DNA from: Sphingomonadales bacterium
GTDB lineage: Bacteria > Pseudomonadota > Alphaproteobacteria > Sphingomonadales > Govanellaceae
Direction of reading: 5' to 3'
NCBI GenBank assembly: GCA_019455285.1
Contig: JACFMS010000022.1
Location: 1 to 56,803 of the forward strand
DNA: 56,803 nt
Below the pieces are notes generated by a model. That model ran no database searches, had not been told where the DNA came from, and was given only the letters and a program-made list of their open reading frames with translations. A program made the translations under genes and the position numbers. Positions 20,944 to 30,027 of the stretch are shown piece by piece; position 1 is the stretch's first letter; each line of letters opens with the position of its first letter.

Positions 20944-22125
20944 ATGACCCATGAAAATCTACCGCCCCGGCCGTGGATGACGGAGGATATGACCCTCACC
21001 CAAGAAACGGCGCGGAAATTTTGCGATGCCGAAATCACGCCTAATATCGAGCGCTGGAATAAACAGGGACGCGTCGATCGCGATTTATGGATCAAGGCCG
21101 GCAAATTCGGGCTTATCGGTGCGGCAATACCGTCAGAACTGGGCGGTCCCGGCTGCGCCCCGGCGCACGATATGGTCATCCTCCTCGAACAGGCGCGCAC
21201 TGGCGATCTGGGCTGGGGACTGGGCATTCATAACATCGTCATTACCTATCTTCTCGATCACGGCACGCCGGCGCAGAAGGAACGCTGGCTGCCCAAACTG
21301 GCCAGCGGCGAAATGGTCGCCGCGCTCGCCATGACCGAACCCAGCGCCGGCTCTGATCTGCGCAACATCCGCACTACCGCCATCCGCGACGGCGATCATT
21401 ATCGCCTCAATGGCTCCAAGATATTCATCACCAATGGGCAGACGGCTGACCTGATCTGCGTCGCCGCCAAGACCGACCGCAATGCCGGCTCCAAGGCCAT
21501 TTCCCTTATTCTGATGGAAGCCGCCAAAGCGCCGGGGTTTCGCCGCGGACGTAATCTCGATAAGATCGGCATGAAGTCCCAAGACACCTCCGAATTGTTT
21601 TTTGATGATGTCGAAGTTCCGGCAGAAAACCTGCTGGGCGGAGAGGAAGGGCGCGGGCTTTATCAGCTGATGGATCAATTGCCCTGGGAGCGGCTGTTGA
21701 TCGGCGTGCGGGCGCTGGGGTTGTCTGAATATGCCTTCGATCAGACCCTTCGCTATGTCCAGGATCGCCAAGCCTTTGGTCAGCGCATCGTCGATTTTCA
21801 GAACACGCAATTCAAACTCGCGGAAGTAAAGACCAAGATCGAAGTGATGCGGGGATTTCTCGATTCCTGCATCATGCAGCACATGAATGGCGGGATCGAC
21901 GTCACCATGGCGGCGATGATCAAGTGGTGGTCGACGGAAACGCTGGTGCAGATCGTTGATGATTGCGTGCAGCTGCATGGCGGATACGGCTATATGCTGG
22001 AGTATCCCATTGCCCGACTTTACGCCGATGTGCGGGCGCAGCGCATCTATGGCGGCACCACCGAAATCATGAAGATGCTGATCGGGCGTTCTTTTACCGG
22101 GAAAAAGCCCGGCGCTGCGGGATAG
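20944..22125 (+). CDS. Acyl-CoA dehydrogenase, long-chain/isovaleryl type
   Basis: This is a 393-residue FAD acyl-CoA dehydrogenase. Motifs include ALAMTEPSAGSDLRNIRTTA, GSKIFITNGQ, YVQDRQAFGQRIVDFQNTQ and QLHGGYGYMLEYPIAR. The C-terminal signature reads RIYGGTTEIM, with Gly where many family members have the catalytic Glu, while a Glu occurs in LPWERLLIG, the alternative base position of long-chain and isovaleryl-CoA dehydrogenases. It is the third plus-strand gene after the PhyH and FAD monooxygenase genes, and it converges tail to tail with the thiolase (5-bp gap). It is a different lineage from the dehydrogenase at 12.7 kb. Confidence 0.92.
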   Translation: MTHENLPPRPWMTEDMTLTQETARKFCDAEITPNIERWNKQGRVDRDLWIKAGKFGLIGAAIPSELGGPGCAPAHDMVILLEQARTGDLGWGLGIHNIVITYLLDHGTPAQKERWLPKLASGEMVAALAMTEPSAGSDLRNIRTTAIRDGDHYRLNGSKIFITNGQTADLICVAAKTDRNAGSKAISLILMEAAKAPGFRRGRNLDKIGMKSQDTSELFFDDVEVPAENLLGGEEGRGLYQLMDQLPWERLLIGVRALGLSEYAFDQTLRYVQDRQAFGQRIVDFQNTQFKLAEVKTKIEVMRGFLDSCIMQHMNGGIDVTMAAMIKWWSTETLVQIVDDCVQLHGGYGYMLEYPIARLYADVRAQRIYGGTTEIMKMLIGRSFTGKKPGAAG

Positions 22126-22130
22126 TCGTC

Positions 22131-23336
22131 TTAATTCTTCAATAACCCGACAATCGCCACCGCCGAGACATTCTGGTTGGGCATGCCGCCCAGATTGTGT
22201 GACAGGCCATAAACCGGCGGGGTTGAGCGCTGACGCTCGCCGGCGCGGCCGAGCAATTGCAGATAATTTTCGTAGATCATCCTTAAGCCCGAGGCGCCAA
22301 TGGGATGACCGAAACATTTCAGGCCGCCATCGATCTGACAAGGGATGGCACCATCGGCATCAAACAGGCCATCCAGCACATCACGCACGGCGTTGCCTTC
22401 GGCGCTGATGCCCAGATCCTCCATGGTCACCAGTTCGGTGATCGAAAAGCAGTCATGAACCTCCATCAGGCTGATTTCCTGCCGGGGATTCTTAATACCC
22501 GCTTCGTGATAAGCGGCGCGGGCGGCGATCCTGGTGGTATGAAAATAAGATCCGTCCCAGCCCATGCCTTGCAGCTCCCAGCCATTTGACACGGACAGCG
22601 CCAGCGCTTTCACCGTCACCAACGCGCGCTTGCCAAGACCGCGTGCGATGTCAGGGGTGGTGACGATGGCGCACGCCGCGCCATCGGATACGCCGCAGCA
22701 GTCATAAAGCCCTAATGGCTCGGCGATCATCGGCGCATTGATCGCCTGTTCCGCGCTAATGGGTTTTCGCAAATGCGCCTTGGGGTTTTTTGCGCCATTG
22801 GCGTGACTTTTTACCGACACATGCGCCATGGCCCGCTTCAAGTCTTCCTTGGAGACGCCATGCTTGGCGCGGTAGGCGGAGGCGACTTGCGCAAAATTGC
22901 CGGGCGCGGAGCCGGTGACGCCGACCATATCGAACATGGTGCCGCGGCTGCGCACCGGCAGGCCGCCATAGCCGGTATCCTTCAGCTTCTCTACGCCCAG
23001 CGCCAGCGCGATATCGCAGGCGCCGCTGGCTACCGCATAAACCGCGCCGCGAAACGCTTCCGTGCCGGACGCGCAGTAATTTTCAACCTTGGTGACGGCA
23101 ATATTAGGCAGCCGCAACGCCATGGCGAGCGGGATGCCGGAAGGACCAATGTTCATGGCGTCAAAGCCAACGGACAGCCAGGCGGCGTCGATCTGGGTCA
23201 CATCAGTGGCGGCATCGGCCAGACATTCCTGGAACGCCTCGACCATGAGATGCTCGGCGTCGTCTTGCCATCGCTCGCCAAAGCGGGCGCAGCCCATGCC
23301 CAGAATGGCTACCTTGTCACGAATACCGCTAGCCAT
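22131..23336 (-). CDS. Thiolase family protein (SCP2/PhlC-like)
   Basis: The 401-residue thiolase-fold protein keeps the nucleophile C88 (VENYCASGTEAF), H294-D-C (MEVHDCFSITE) and the C-terminal C341-F-G-H-P (GLKCFGHPIGASG). Sequence style and length match SCP2-type thiolases and PhlC of the phloroglucinol C-acyltransferase complex more than classic biosynthetic thiolases. These proteins commonly work with a DUF35 partner. The gene just upstream encodes a ketosynthase-DUF35 fusion, and the two are 24 bp apart with a strong AAGGAGG ribosome site. It probably cleaves or forms a C-C bond on a CoA ester in the local pathway. Confidence 0.9.
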   Translation of the reverse strand: MASGIRDKVAILGMGCARFGERWQDDAEHLMVEAFQECLADAATDVTQIDAAWLSVGFDAMNIGPSGIPLAMALRLPNIAVTKVENYCASGTEAFRGAVYAVASGACDIALALGVEKLKDTGYGGLPVRSRGTMFDMVGVTGSAPGNFAQVASAYRAKHGVSKEDLKRAMAHVSVKSHANGAKNPKAHLRKPISAEQAINAPMIAEPLGLYDCCGVSDGAACAIVTTPDIARGLGKRALVTVKALALSVSNGWELQGMGWDGSYFHTTRIAARAAYHEAGIKNPRQEISLMEVHDCFSITELVTMEDLGISAEGNAVRDVLDGLFDADGAIPCQIDGGLKCFGHPIGASGLRMIYENYLQLLGRAGERQRSTPPVYGLSHNLGGMPNQNVSAVAIVGLLKN

Positions 23337-23360
23337 TGCCGCCTCCTTAACCGTTGCTGC

Positions 23361-24821
23361 TTATTGGCCTGACGGCGCCAGATAGTCGGGAACCGCCTTC
23401 CAAAAGTACTTGCGAAAACCCCGCCGTTCATCAAACGCCTTGATCCTGAACATCATGCGCATGGGCTTGCCGACATCCACGTCCGTCGCCTCGACATCGG
23501 CAAACTCGGTGACCATGCGGCCGCCGCCGTCGAACTCGATCATGCCGTAATAATCCGGCGGTTCCGGCGTATAAGTCAGGCTATCCGCGGTGTGGGTGAC
23601 GATTCGCGCCCGCCGCTCGGCCAGCGGGTAATCTTCCTGGGTGCCGATGGCGCGGTCGTTCTGAGCCACGCTGATTTCCGAGCGCGGAAATTGCACGACG
23701 CCAGTTTTGGCGCACTTGCTGCCAACCAGTCCCAGCACGCCCCTGCGGTTGCGATAAAGCGCGGTGAGCGCGGTTTTCTGATCGGCTTCCGCCCGCATGC
23801 CACGCTCCAGATCAATCAGACCGGAAAAGAACAGGTGCTTGATATAATTGTTCTCCGCCTTGCGGCGGGATAGCCAGCGGTCAACGCCCATTTTATCGGG
23901 CGTGGCGGGCGCGGCGCGCACGACTTCCAGCACAAGCGCATCGCAGCCCTGGCCGAAGCCGATGACCAGCAAGCGCTCCTTAGGTTTGGCGCTCGCCAAT
24001 GCCCGCGCCAGCAGCAGCAGTGGCTGCGTCGCGCCGCAGTCCCCCAACGTGGCCTCCAGCGGATCGGCTACCGCTTCGCTGGCAATGCCGCATGCCTTGG
24101 CCACCGCCTCATGCACGCCGCGCATCGGCGCCGCCATGATAAAACGATCAATGTCCGACGGCTTTAACCCAGCCTTTTGCAGAACGCCCTGCACCGCCGC
24201 CGGCACGAGTTTGAGATACCCCTCCTCCCGCACCCAGCGCGACTCCCAGGCATAATCGAAGTCTTCGCCAGCGCTATGGAAGTGATCGATGAAATCCACC
24301 GCCATCGTATGACTGGCCATCAACCGCGCCAGGGGCTCGCCGGGGCCGACGAGAATCGCCGCGGCGGCGTCGCCATTGATCATCTCAGCTTCAGAGCCGG
24401 AGCGCGCCCGCCGCCGTTCCGCGGCCACGCAGAGCACGGGGCCGCTCACCCTGGAGGCCTCTAGGGCGTCAATCAAGGCCGAGGTGCCGGCGCGCTGACT
24501 GCCGGTTACATCCATTGTGCCGACGACGTCGTTAAGATTGAGCGCCTCTTTCACGATGCCGGCGTTTTGCCGATCGGCGAACGGCAGGCTGGTCGAGGCA
24601 AGCATCACTTTGGCAATGTCGCCGCGTTCAACCCCGGCCAGACAATCACGGGCCGCCTCCACCGCCATGGTCACGGCATCCTCATCCCACCGCGCCATCG
24701 CCCGCTCGCCCTTGGCCAGGGTCTTCAACGCAGGATTGAACCACCCGGTGGCGGCGAAAACGGCTTGGCGCTGCAAGCGGAGCCGCGGCACGTAGGCCCC
24801 GAACGCGACAATGCCGGACAT
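23361..24821 (-). CDS. HMG-CoA-synthase/KAS III-like protein fused to DUF35 OB-fold
   Basis: The protein has 486 residues. The N-terminal two-thirds is a ketosynthase/HMG-CoA-synthase-like fold (SGIVAFGAYVPRLRL; INGDAAAAILVG; LGDCGATQPLLLL). The last third matches DUF35 (NNYIKHLFFSGLIDLERG, then GSKCAKTGVVQFPRS and DYYGMIEFDGGGRMVTEF). At the nucleophile position the sequence reads GSQRAGTSAL with Gln near residue 109 instead of Cys, and the usual His and Asn positions also look changed, so this half is probably not catalytic. The DUF35 zinc ribbon keeps only one Cys. The architecture equals PhlA plus PhlB fused, next to a PhlC-like thiolase. The ATG at 24821 follows AGAGGGAAG. Confidence 0.85.
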   Translation of the reverse strand: MSGIVAFGAYVPRLRLQRQAVFAATGWFNPALKTLAKGERAMARWDEDAVTMAVEAARDCLAGVERGDIAKVMLASTSLPFADRQNAGIVKEALNLNDVVGTMDVTGSQRAGTSALIDALEASRVSGPVLCVAAERRRARSGSEAEMINGDAAAAILVGPGEPLARLMASHTMAVDFIDHFHSAGEDFDYAWESRWVREEGYLKLVPAAVQGVLQKAGLKPSDIDRFIMAAPMRGVHEAVAKACGIASEAVADPLEATLGDCGATQPLLLLARALASAKPKERLLVIGFGQGCDALVLEVVRAAPATPDKMGVDRWLSRRKAENNYIKHLFFSGLIDLERGMRAEADQKTALTALYRNRRGVLGLVGSKCAKTGVVQFPRSEISVAQNDRAIGTQEDYPLAERRARIVTHTADSLTYTPEPPDYYGMIEFDGGGRMVTEFADVEATDVDVGKPMRMMFRIKAFDERRGFRKYFWKAVPDYLAPSGQ

Positions 24822-24883
24822 GGTAAAATCTTCCCTCTGTTTATTTTTAGCTTGTAACATGATTCGTTCTGTTATTCAATATG

Positions 24884-24899
24884 ATGAATAACTATTCAT
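24884..24899. promoter_or_regulatory. 16-bp palindrome, likely IclR operator
   Basis: ATGAATA-AC-TATTCAT is a perfect inverted repeat in the 86-bp divergent spacer between the ketosynthase-DUF35 gene and the IclR-family gene. It ends 8 bp before the regulator start, which suggests autoregulation and control of the thiolase operon. Confidence 0.6.
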
Positions 24900-24907
24900 A
24901 ATAGAGA

Positions 24908-25699
24908 ATGAGTAATATATTGGGAAAAAACGATAAAAATCCGAAAGGTGAGGCGCCGCCATCGAAAGTCGGCTCGGTCACGCAGGCCATTGCGGTGTTG
25001 CGCTACCTGGCGGCGAACCCGGCCCCGCGCGGCGTCAACACCATTGCGCGCGACCTGAAGATCAGCCCCAGCTCCTGCTTTAATCTCTTAAAAACCCTGG
25101 TCGCCGAGGACTTCATCGATTTCGACCCTACGGCCAAAACCTACACCCTTGGCATCGGGCCGGTGGCGCTGGCGCGGCGGGCGCTGGACCCCGAATCGGC
25201 TTTTTCGCTGCTTCGCCCCGACCTGGAGCGCCTGGCGGACCGCCATAACGTGGCCGTTTCCTTATGGCGGCTGACGCGCAAGGAGCGGTTCGTGCTCTTA
25301 GGCTTTGCCGATAATGAGATGGCGACCCGCATCCATCTGACGGTGGGGCAGCGCTTGCCGATGCTGGGCGGCGCCAACGGCCGCTGTGCGGCGGCCTTCG
25401 GTGGTCTGGGGCAAGCCGAGATCGGCGATCGCTTCGCCGTCGTGCACTGGCGACAACCCATGAGCCTGGAGACTTTCCTGGCGGAATCAGCGATAACGCG
25501 CGATCGCGGCTGGGCCGTGGACAATGGCGTCTTCTTGCCGGGCGTCACCACCGTCTCCGCGCCGGTACTGGATGACACCGGCAAGCTTAAGTTTTGCCTG
25601 TCCGCCATTATGTTCCACGGACAGTATGCAGCAGAAAAGCTAGCAAAAATCGGTAATGACTTGGTGGTGACGGCAAAACGTGCGGAGAAACTTATTTAG
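24908..25699 (+). CDS. IclR family transcriptional regulator
   Basis: The protein has 263 residues: an N-terminal winged helix-turn-helix (about residues 20-80, GSVTQAIAVLRYLAANPAPRG; ISPSSCFNLLKTL) and a C-terminal IclR effector-binding GAF-like domain (about 95-260, with LGGANGRCAAAFGG). IclR regulators commonly control aromatic and acyl-CoA degradation genes. It is divergent from the thiolase operon across a spacer with a perfect 16-bp palindrome. The start ATG at 24908 has only an AGAGA-type ribosome site. Confidence 0.9.
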   Translation: MSNILGKNDKNPKGEAPPSKVGSVTQAIAVLRYLAANPAPRGVNTIARDLKISPSSCFNLLKTLVAEDFIDFDPTAKTYTLGIGPVALARRALDPESAFSLLRPDLERLADRHNVAVSLWRLTRKERFVLLGFADNEMATRIHLTVGQRLPMLGGANGRCAAAFGGLGQAEIGDRFAVVHWRQPMSLETFLAESAITRDRGWAVDNGVFLPGVTTVSAPVLDDTGKLKFCLSAIMFHGQYAAEKLAKIGNDLVVTAKRAEKLI

Positions 25700-25709
25700 A
25701 GCAAGAGCG

Positions 25710-27140
25710 TTAATATTCGCTACCTAACAGAAGCGCGCGACGCTCTGACTCCGGCAACAACTGACGAATATTGCGGCTACCATACCAGACAATGACGCCT
25801 AGTACCGACCACCCGGCCGCAACAATCCACTCGGTGGGAACGCCCGTCACCTTTTGAGCCATGAAAGGCTGCACGATGGCAATGACCATAATCAGGAGGG
25901 ACGCTGCCACACCAAACCAGGCCATCGTCATGCCACCCGGGATGGCGAAGGGCCGCGCCTGATGGGGGCGCGATTTACGCACCCGGATGACGGCCATACA
26001 AGTCATGGCGTAAATCAAGGAAAAGCCAATGGCGGAGACATTGACGATGGGGATGATGAAGCCCTGGCCCAGGAAACTGCCGACCACCGTGACGATCGTA
26101 ATACACACGATGGCAAAGGCCGGCGTGCGGTGCCGCGGGTGAATATGACTGAATTTCGGCATGATGATATGGCTGCGGCCCAGCGCGAATAATACGCGCG
26201 AGCACGCCATAAATAATGCGTTCCAGGCAGTGATGTTGCCCAGGATGGCGGTCACCAGCACGATCCGCATCATCGTTTCCGATTGCAATGCGACCTGGAA
26301 TACCGTGGCGGTGGGAAGCTCCAGCGCCGCCATCTCTTGCCATGGCATCAGCGAGGATATGGCGATGACCAACAGGCAATAAAATGTAGCGGCCGCGACA
26401 ATGGCGCCAAGCACCGCGCCCACCACTTGCCGCAAGGAGGTCGCGCTTGCCTTTTCTTCCATCGCCGAGGCGAAAACGCTGAATCCCGCATACCAGAACG
26501 GCACCGTGATCAAAACCCCGAATATGCCGATCCACGTCGAGCTATCCTCCACCGGCCGAAAAATGGGCTGCAGATTCTCCGTATTACCCCCCAACATGCC
26601 GGTAGCGATAATAAGCACCATCATGGCAAGCCGAAAATAGGTCAGCAATTCCTGCAAACGCGCCGTGGCATGCGCCCCCATAATATTGATGGCGCTTAAT
26701 ATCAGCGTTGCGGCGATGCCAATGATCAGCCCGCCGAGATATATTTCCTGACCAAACATTTCATAAAGTACCGGCCCCCTGATTCCCGGAATGAGCAGGT
26801 TAAAGAGCCATCCCAGCGATATCGCCTCGAAAACACAGGTCGACAGATAAAGCAGGATCAGGGTCCAACCGGCGAGAAAGGATGCGGTGGTGCCGAATAT
26901 TTCATGAGCGTAGACAATTTCCCCGCCAGCGGTGGGGATGAGCGCGGCGATCTCCGCATAGCAGAGCGCCACCGGCATGATGCACAACATGCCGGCGATC
27001 AACGCTAGAACCATTCCCACCGGCCCCGCCTGCGCAACCAGATTGCCAAGAATGATCATCCAGGCAACGCCGACAACGCCGCCAAAAACCAAGGTGAAAT
27101 ACTGCTTGGCGTTGATGACGCGCCGTAAGGTGTGGGGCAT
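25710..27140 (-). CDS. APC family amino-acid permease
   Basis: This is a 476-residue inner-membrane amino-acid/polyamine/organocation transporter with about 12 hydrophobic helices. It begins VINAKQYFTLVFGGVVGVAWMI, the characteristic broken helix 1 with a GxxxG-type substrate motif, followed by PTAGGEIVYAHEIFG in helix 3. It is the last gene of a minus-strand operon after GabT (26-bp gap). It likely imports an amino acid or amine used by GabT. It is only distantly similar to the second permease at 28.5 kb. Confidence 0.9.
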   Translation of the reverse strand: MPHTLRRVINAKQYFTLVFGGVVGVAWMIILGNLVAQAGPVGMVLALIAGMLCIMPVALCYAEIAALIPTAGGEIVYAHEIFGTTASFLAGWTLILLYLSTCVFEAISLGWLFNLLIPGIRGPVLYEMFGQEIYLGGLIIGIAATLILSAINIMGAHATARLQELLTYFRLAMMVLIIATGMLGGNTENLQPIFRPVEDSSTWIGIFGVLITVPFWYAGFSVFASAMEEKASATSLRQVVGAVLGAIVAAATFYCLLVIAISSLMPWQEMAALELPTATVFQVALQSETMMRIVLVTAILGNITAWNALFMACSRVLFALGRSHIIMPKFSHIHPRHRTPAFAIVCITIVTVVGSFLGQGFIIPIVNVSAIGFSLIYAMTCMAVIRVRKSRPHQARPFAIPGGMTMAWFGVAASLLIMVIAIVQPFMAQKVTGVPTEWIVAAGWSVLGVIVWYGSRNIRQLLPESERRALLLGSEY

Positions 27141-27166
27141 TCAATCTCTCCGCTCAAGTCACAGTA

Positions 27167-28453
27167 CTATACCGCGTCCGCCAGTGATTTCTCCAGCCGC
27201 CGCAAGCCTTCATCCAGCACGGCGTCCGGCGTGGTCAAGGGCATCAATAGCCGAATGACATTGCCGAAAACGCCGCAAGACAGCACCACCAGACCATTCT
27301 CCAGAGCCTTGGCCGTGACCCGCTTGGCGGCGTCGGCATCCGGCTCCATGCTGCCGCGCGCCTTGACGATCTCGAACGCCACCATGGCGCCGGGGCCGCG
27401 AATATCGGCCATGGGCAGCACGTCGTTGCGCGCCTGAATGGCCTGCAGCTTCTCCTTCACCCGCGCGCCGATGGCGTTGGCGCGGTCCACCAGTTTTTCC
27501 TCGGCAATGACATCGAGCACGGCGAGCGCCGCTGCGCACGCCACCGGATTGCCGCCATAGGTACCGCCCAGTGTGCCCGGCAGCGGCGAGTCCATGATTG
27601 AGGCGCGGCCGATCACCCCAGACAGCGGAAAGCCGCCGGCCAGGCTCTTGGCGATGGAGATCAAATCCGGCTCGACGCCGCTATGCTCGATGCCGAACAT
27701 CTTGCCGGTGCGGCCAAACCCCGCCTGCACCTCATCGGCGATCAGCAACATGCCATGCCGGTCGCAAAGATCACGCAATGCGTGCATCAGCTCCGGCGGC
27801 GCCGGATGGAAGCCGCCTTCGCCCTGCACCGGCTCGATGATGATGGCGGCCACCTGCGCTGGCTCGATATCGACCTTAAAGAGATAGGCCAGCGCCTTTA
27901 GACTGTCCTCCACCGTTACGCCGTGGTGCGGCACCGGGAACGGCACATGATAGATCCCCGGCAGGCTGGGGCCAAAACCGGCCTTATAGGGCTCGACTTT
28001 GCCGGTCAGCCCCATGGTCAGCGTGGTGCGGCCATGAAACGCCCCGGTAAAGGCGATCACCCCCGGCCGCCTGGTATGATGGCGGGCGATCTTGATGGCG
28101 TTTTCCACCGCTTCCGCGCCGGTGGTCACGAAGATGGTCTTGGCCGGTCCGGAAAACGGCGCCAGTTTGTTCAAACACTCCGCCAATTCAATATAGGGCT
28201 CATAGGCCATGACCTGAAAGGCGGTATGGGTGTAGCGCTTCAACTGCGCCTCGGCGGCGGCGATCACCTTGGGGTGACAATGGCCGGTGTTCAAAACCGC
28301 GATGCCGGCGGCGAAATCCACATAATGCTTGCCCTCCACATCCCAGATTTCGGCATTCAGCGCCCGTGCGGCATAAACCGGCGTAGCGTTGGCGACACCA
28401 CGCGGCACCGCCGCTGTCCGGCGCAGTAATAAATCAGCATTCAACATCGTCAT
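27167..28453 (-). CDS. gabT: 4-aminobutyrate aminotransferase
   Basis: This is a 428-residue class III PLP aminotransferase. D240 of LIADEVQAGFGRTG contacts the pyridine nitrogen, and K269 in DLISIAKSLAGGFP is the PLP lysine. The stretch TGAEAVENAIKIARHHTRRP is typical of GabT. It transfers the terminal amino group of GABA, or a similar omega-amino acid, to 2-oxoglutarate, giving succinate semialdehyde. No succinate-semialdehyde dehydrogenase gene is nearby. Two APC permeases flank it, and a periplasmic amidohydrolase is upstream in the same operon, which suggests use of an imported omega-amino acid. Confidence 0.92.
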   Translation of the reverse strand: MTMLNADLLLRRTAAVPRGVANATPVYAARALNAEIWDVEGKHYVDFAAGIAVLNTGHCHPKVIAAAEAQLKRYTHTAFQVMAYEPYIELAECLNKLAPFSGPAKTIFVTTGAEAVENAIKIARHHTRRPGVIAFTGAFHGRTTLTMGLTGKVEPYKAGFGPSLPGIYHVPFPVPHHGVTVEDSLKALAYLFKVDIEPAQVAAIIIEPVQGEGGFHPAPPELMHALRDLCDRHGMLLIADEVQAGFGRTGKMFGIEHSGVEPDLISIAKSLAGGFPLSGVIGRASIMDSPLPGTLGGTYGGNPVACAAALAVLDVIAEEKLVDRANAIGARVKEKLQAIQARNDVLPMADIRGPGAMVAFEIVKARGSMEPDADAAKRVTAKALENGLVVLSCGVFGNVIRLLMPLTTPDAVLDEGLRRLEKSLADAV

Positions 28454-28474
28454 CGTTTACTCTCACACTATTGG

Positions 28475-29995
28475 TTACAGTTTATCATTTGTATAGCCGA
28501 GAATGAGCTGCCGCCGTTCCGCCTCGGTAATATCGCCACGCACAGCCGACCCGCGCCACCAGATGAAGACGCCCAACGCGGACCACAAAATAAGGATGAT
28601 CCACTCCGCCGGCATGGCGCCACTAGGCGTGTTGTGCAGCGGCTCATAAAGCGAGGCGATCAGCATAGCAAAGGCGGAAACCGTGGCGATGGGGAGGACA
28701 AAGCGGCTGGCTGGCACGCGATAAGGCGCCGGTCGTTCGGCATGGCGACGCCGCAGGCGGGTTACCCCGGCAACCACCAGTAAAAGAATAAAGGCCAACG
28801 CACTCGACGAGGTATTGACGATGGGCAGAATGGCGTTGCGTCCCATCAGCGTCACCAACGTCGCCACCGCGCCAACGAACAGCACCGCCACCAGCGGCGA
28901 GCCGAAGCGCGGGTGAATGCGGGAAAATGCGAGTGGCGCAAGCCGGGCTCTCCCTAAGGTAAAGACTACCCGCGTTGCTGCAAAGAACAGCGCGTTCCAG
29001 GTGGAAATCAGCCCGCAAAGCCCCGCCAACAAGATGATCTTACCGATGGTGGGGGACTGAAAGGCGGCATTAAAGGCGCCGACGATCGGCAGATCAAAGG
29101 ACAATAGTTCATCCCGCGGCAGGCTCATGGCGGCGGTGAGAATCACCAGGCAGTAGAAGAGCCCCGCCAACAGAACGGAAAAAATGATCACCCGCGGCAC
29201 CAGATGGGTCTTGGCATTCTCATCCAATTCGCCAAGCCCCTGCGGAATGATGTTGAAGCCCATGAACCAAAACGGCGTGGTGGCGAACACCGCCAGCACG
29301 CCCCAATACCACGGGCGATCGACCACGAACAATGGCGGAAGATTCTCTACGCTGCCCCAAGAAAGACCAAACAGGATAAAGATCAGGGAAGTGACGATCA
29401 GTATCCCGGTGACGATATCCTGAAACAAGGCGGCGGATTTAGCGCCGCAGAAATTCACCCATATAATCACTGCCATGACGCCAAGGCCGAGAATCAAACT
29501 GCCGGCCCTTACCTCCTGCCCCAGCACCGTATAAAGCACCGGCCCGTCAATGCCGGGGATCAGCGTTGCTGTGATCCAGCCGACAGAAATCGCCTCAAAC
29601 GCCGTCACAGCAATATAATTGAACGCCAAGAACCAACCGGCGATGAAAGACAGCATCGGCCCGTACATTTCGTAAGTATAAACCACCTCGCCGCCCGATA
29701 CCGCATAAAGCGACGCCAATTCGGCATAGCACAGGCCGATCGCCACCATTACCAGACTACCGGCGGCAAACGCCAGGATCGCGCCCAACGATCCGCCGCT
29801 GGTCAACAAACTGCCCAATACCGTGATCCAGCCGACGCCGATAATGGTGCCGAAGCCCAGCGTGAACAGCGAACGCAGTCCGATTTCCCGCCGCAAGCCC
29901 CCTTGCGGCATTGCTTGTGTCTTAGGGGCGCTGGACGCAGACGGTGTGGACTGTGAAGATGGTTTCATAGTAATTATGTCTGCTTGTGAGCACAT
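28475..29995 (-). CDS. APC family amino-acid permease
   Basis: This is an inner-membrane permease of about 506 residues with roughly 12 helices. LRSLFTLGFGTIIGVGWITVLG is the broken helix 1, and VSGGEVVYTYEMYGPMLSFIAGW the helix-3 region. The N-terminus is Ser/Pro-rich and the start is uncertain: TTG 30022, ATG 29995 (GAG at about -8) and ATG 29968 are all possible. It lies 21 bp before gabT and 32 bp after the amidohydrolase, in one operon. Two non-identical APC carriers around gabT may import related amino acids or act as an exchanger pair. Confidence 0.88.
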   Translation of the reverse strand: MCSQADIITMKPSSQSTPSASSAPKTQAMPQGGLRREIGLRSLFTLGFGTIIGVGWITVLGSLLTSGGSLGAILAFAAGSLVMVAIGLCYAELASLYAVSGGEVVYTYEMYGPMLSFIAGWFLAFNYIAVTAFEAISVGWITATLIPGIDGPVLYTVLGQEVRAGSLILGLGVMAVIIWVNFCGAKSAALFQDIVTGILIVTSLIFILFGLSWGSVENLPPLFVVDRPWYWGVLAVFATTPFWFMGFNIIPQGLGELDENAKTHLVPRVIIFSVLLAGLFYCLVILTAAMSLPRDELLSFDLPIVGAFNAAFQSPTIGKIILLAGLCGLISTWNALFFAATRVVFTLGRARLAPLAFSRIHPRFGSPLVAVLFVGAVATLVTLMGRNAILPIVNTSSSALAFILLLVVAGVTRLRRRHAERPAPYRVPASRFVLPIATVSAFAMLIASLYEPLHNTPSGAMPAEWIILILWSALGVFIWWRGSAVRGDITEAERRQLILGYTNDKL

Positions 29996-30027
29996 CAGCT
30001 CATGGTGAGTTGCCGAGGGCAACCGCC

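Noticed and set aside
21133..22341. 402-codon open frame on the minus strand opposite the acyl-CoA dehydrogenase
   Set aside because: The plus-strand protein has all family motifs; the antisense translation has none and runs into the thiolase gene.
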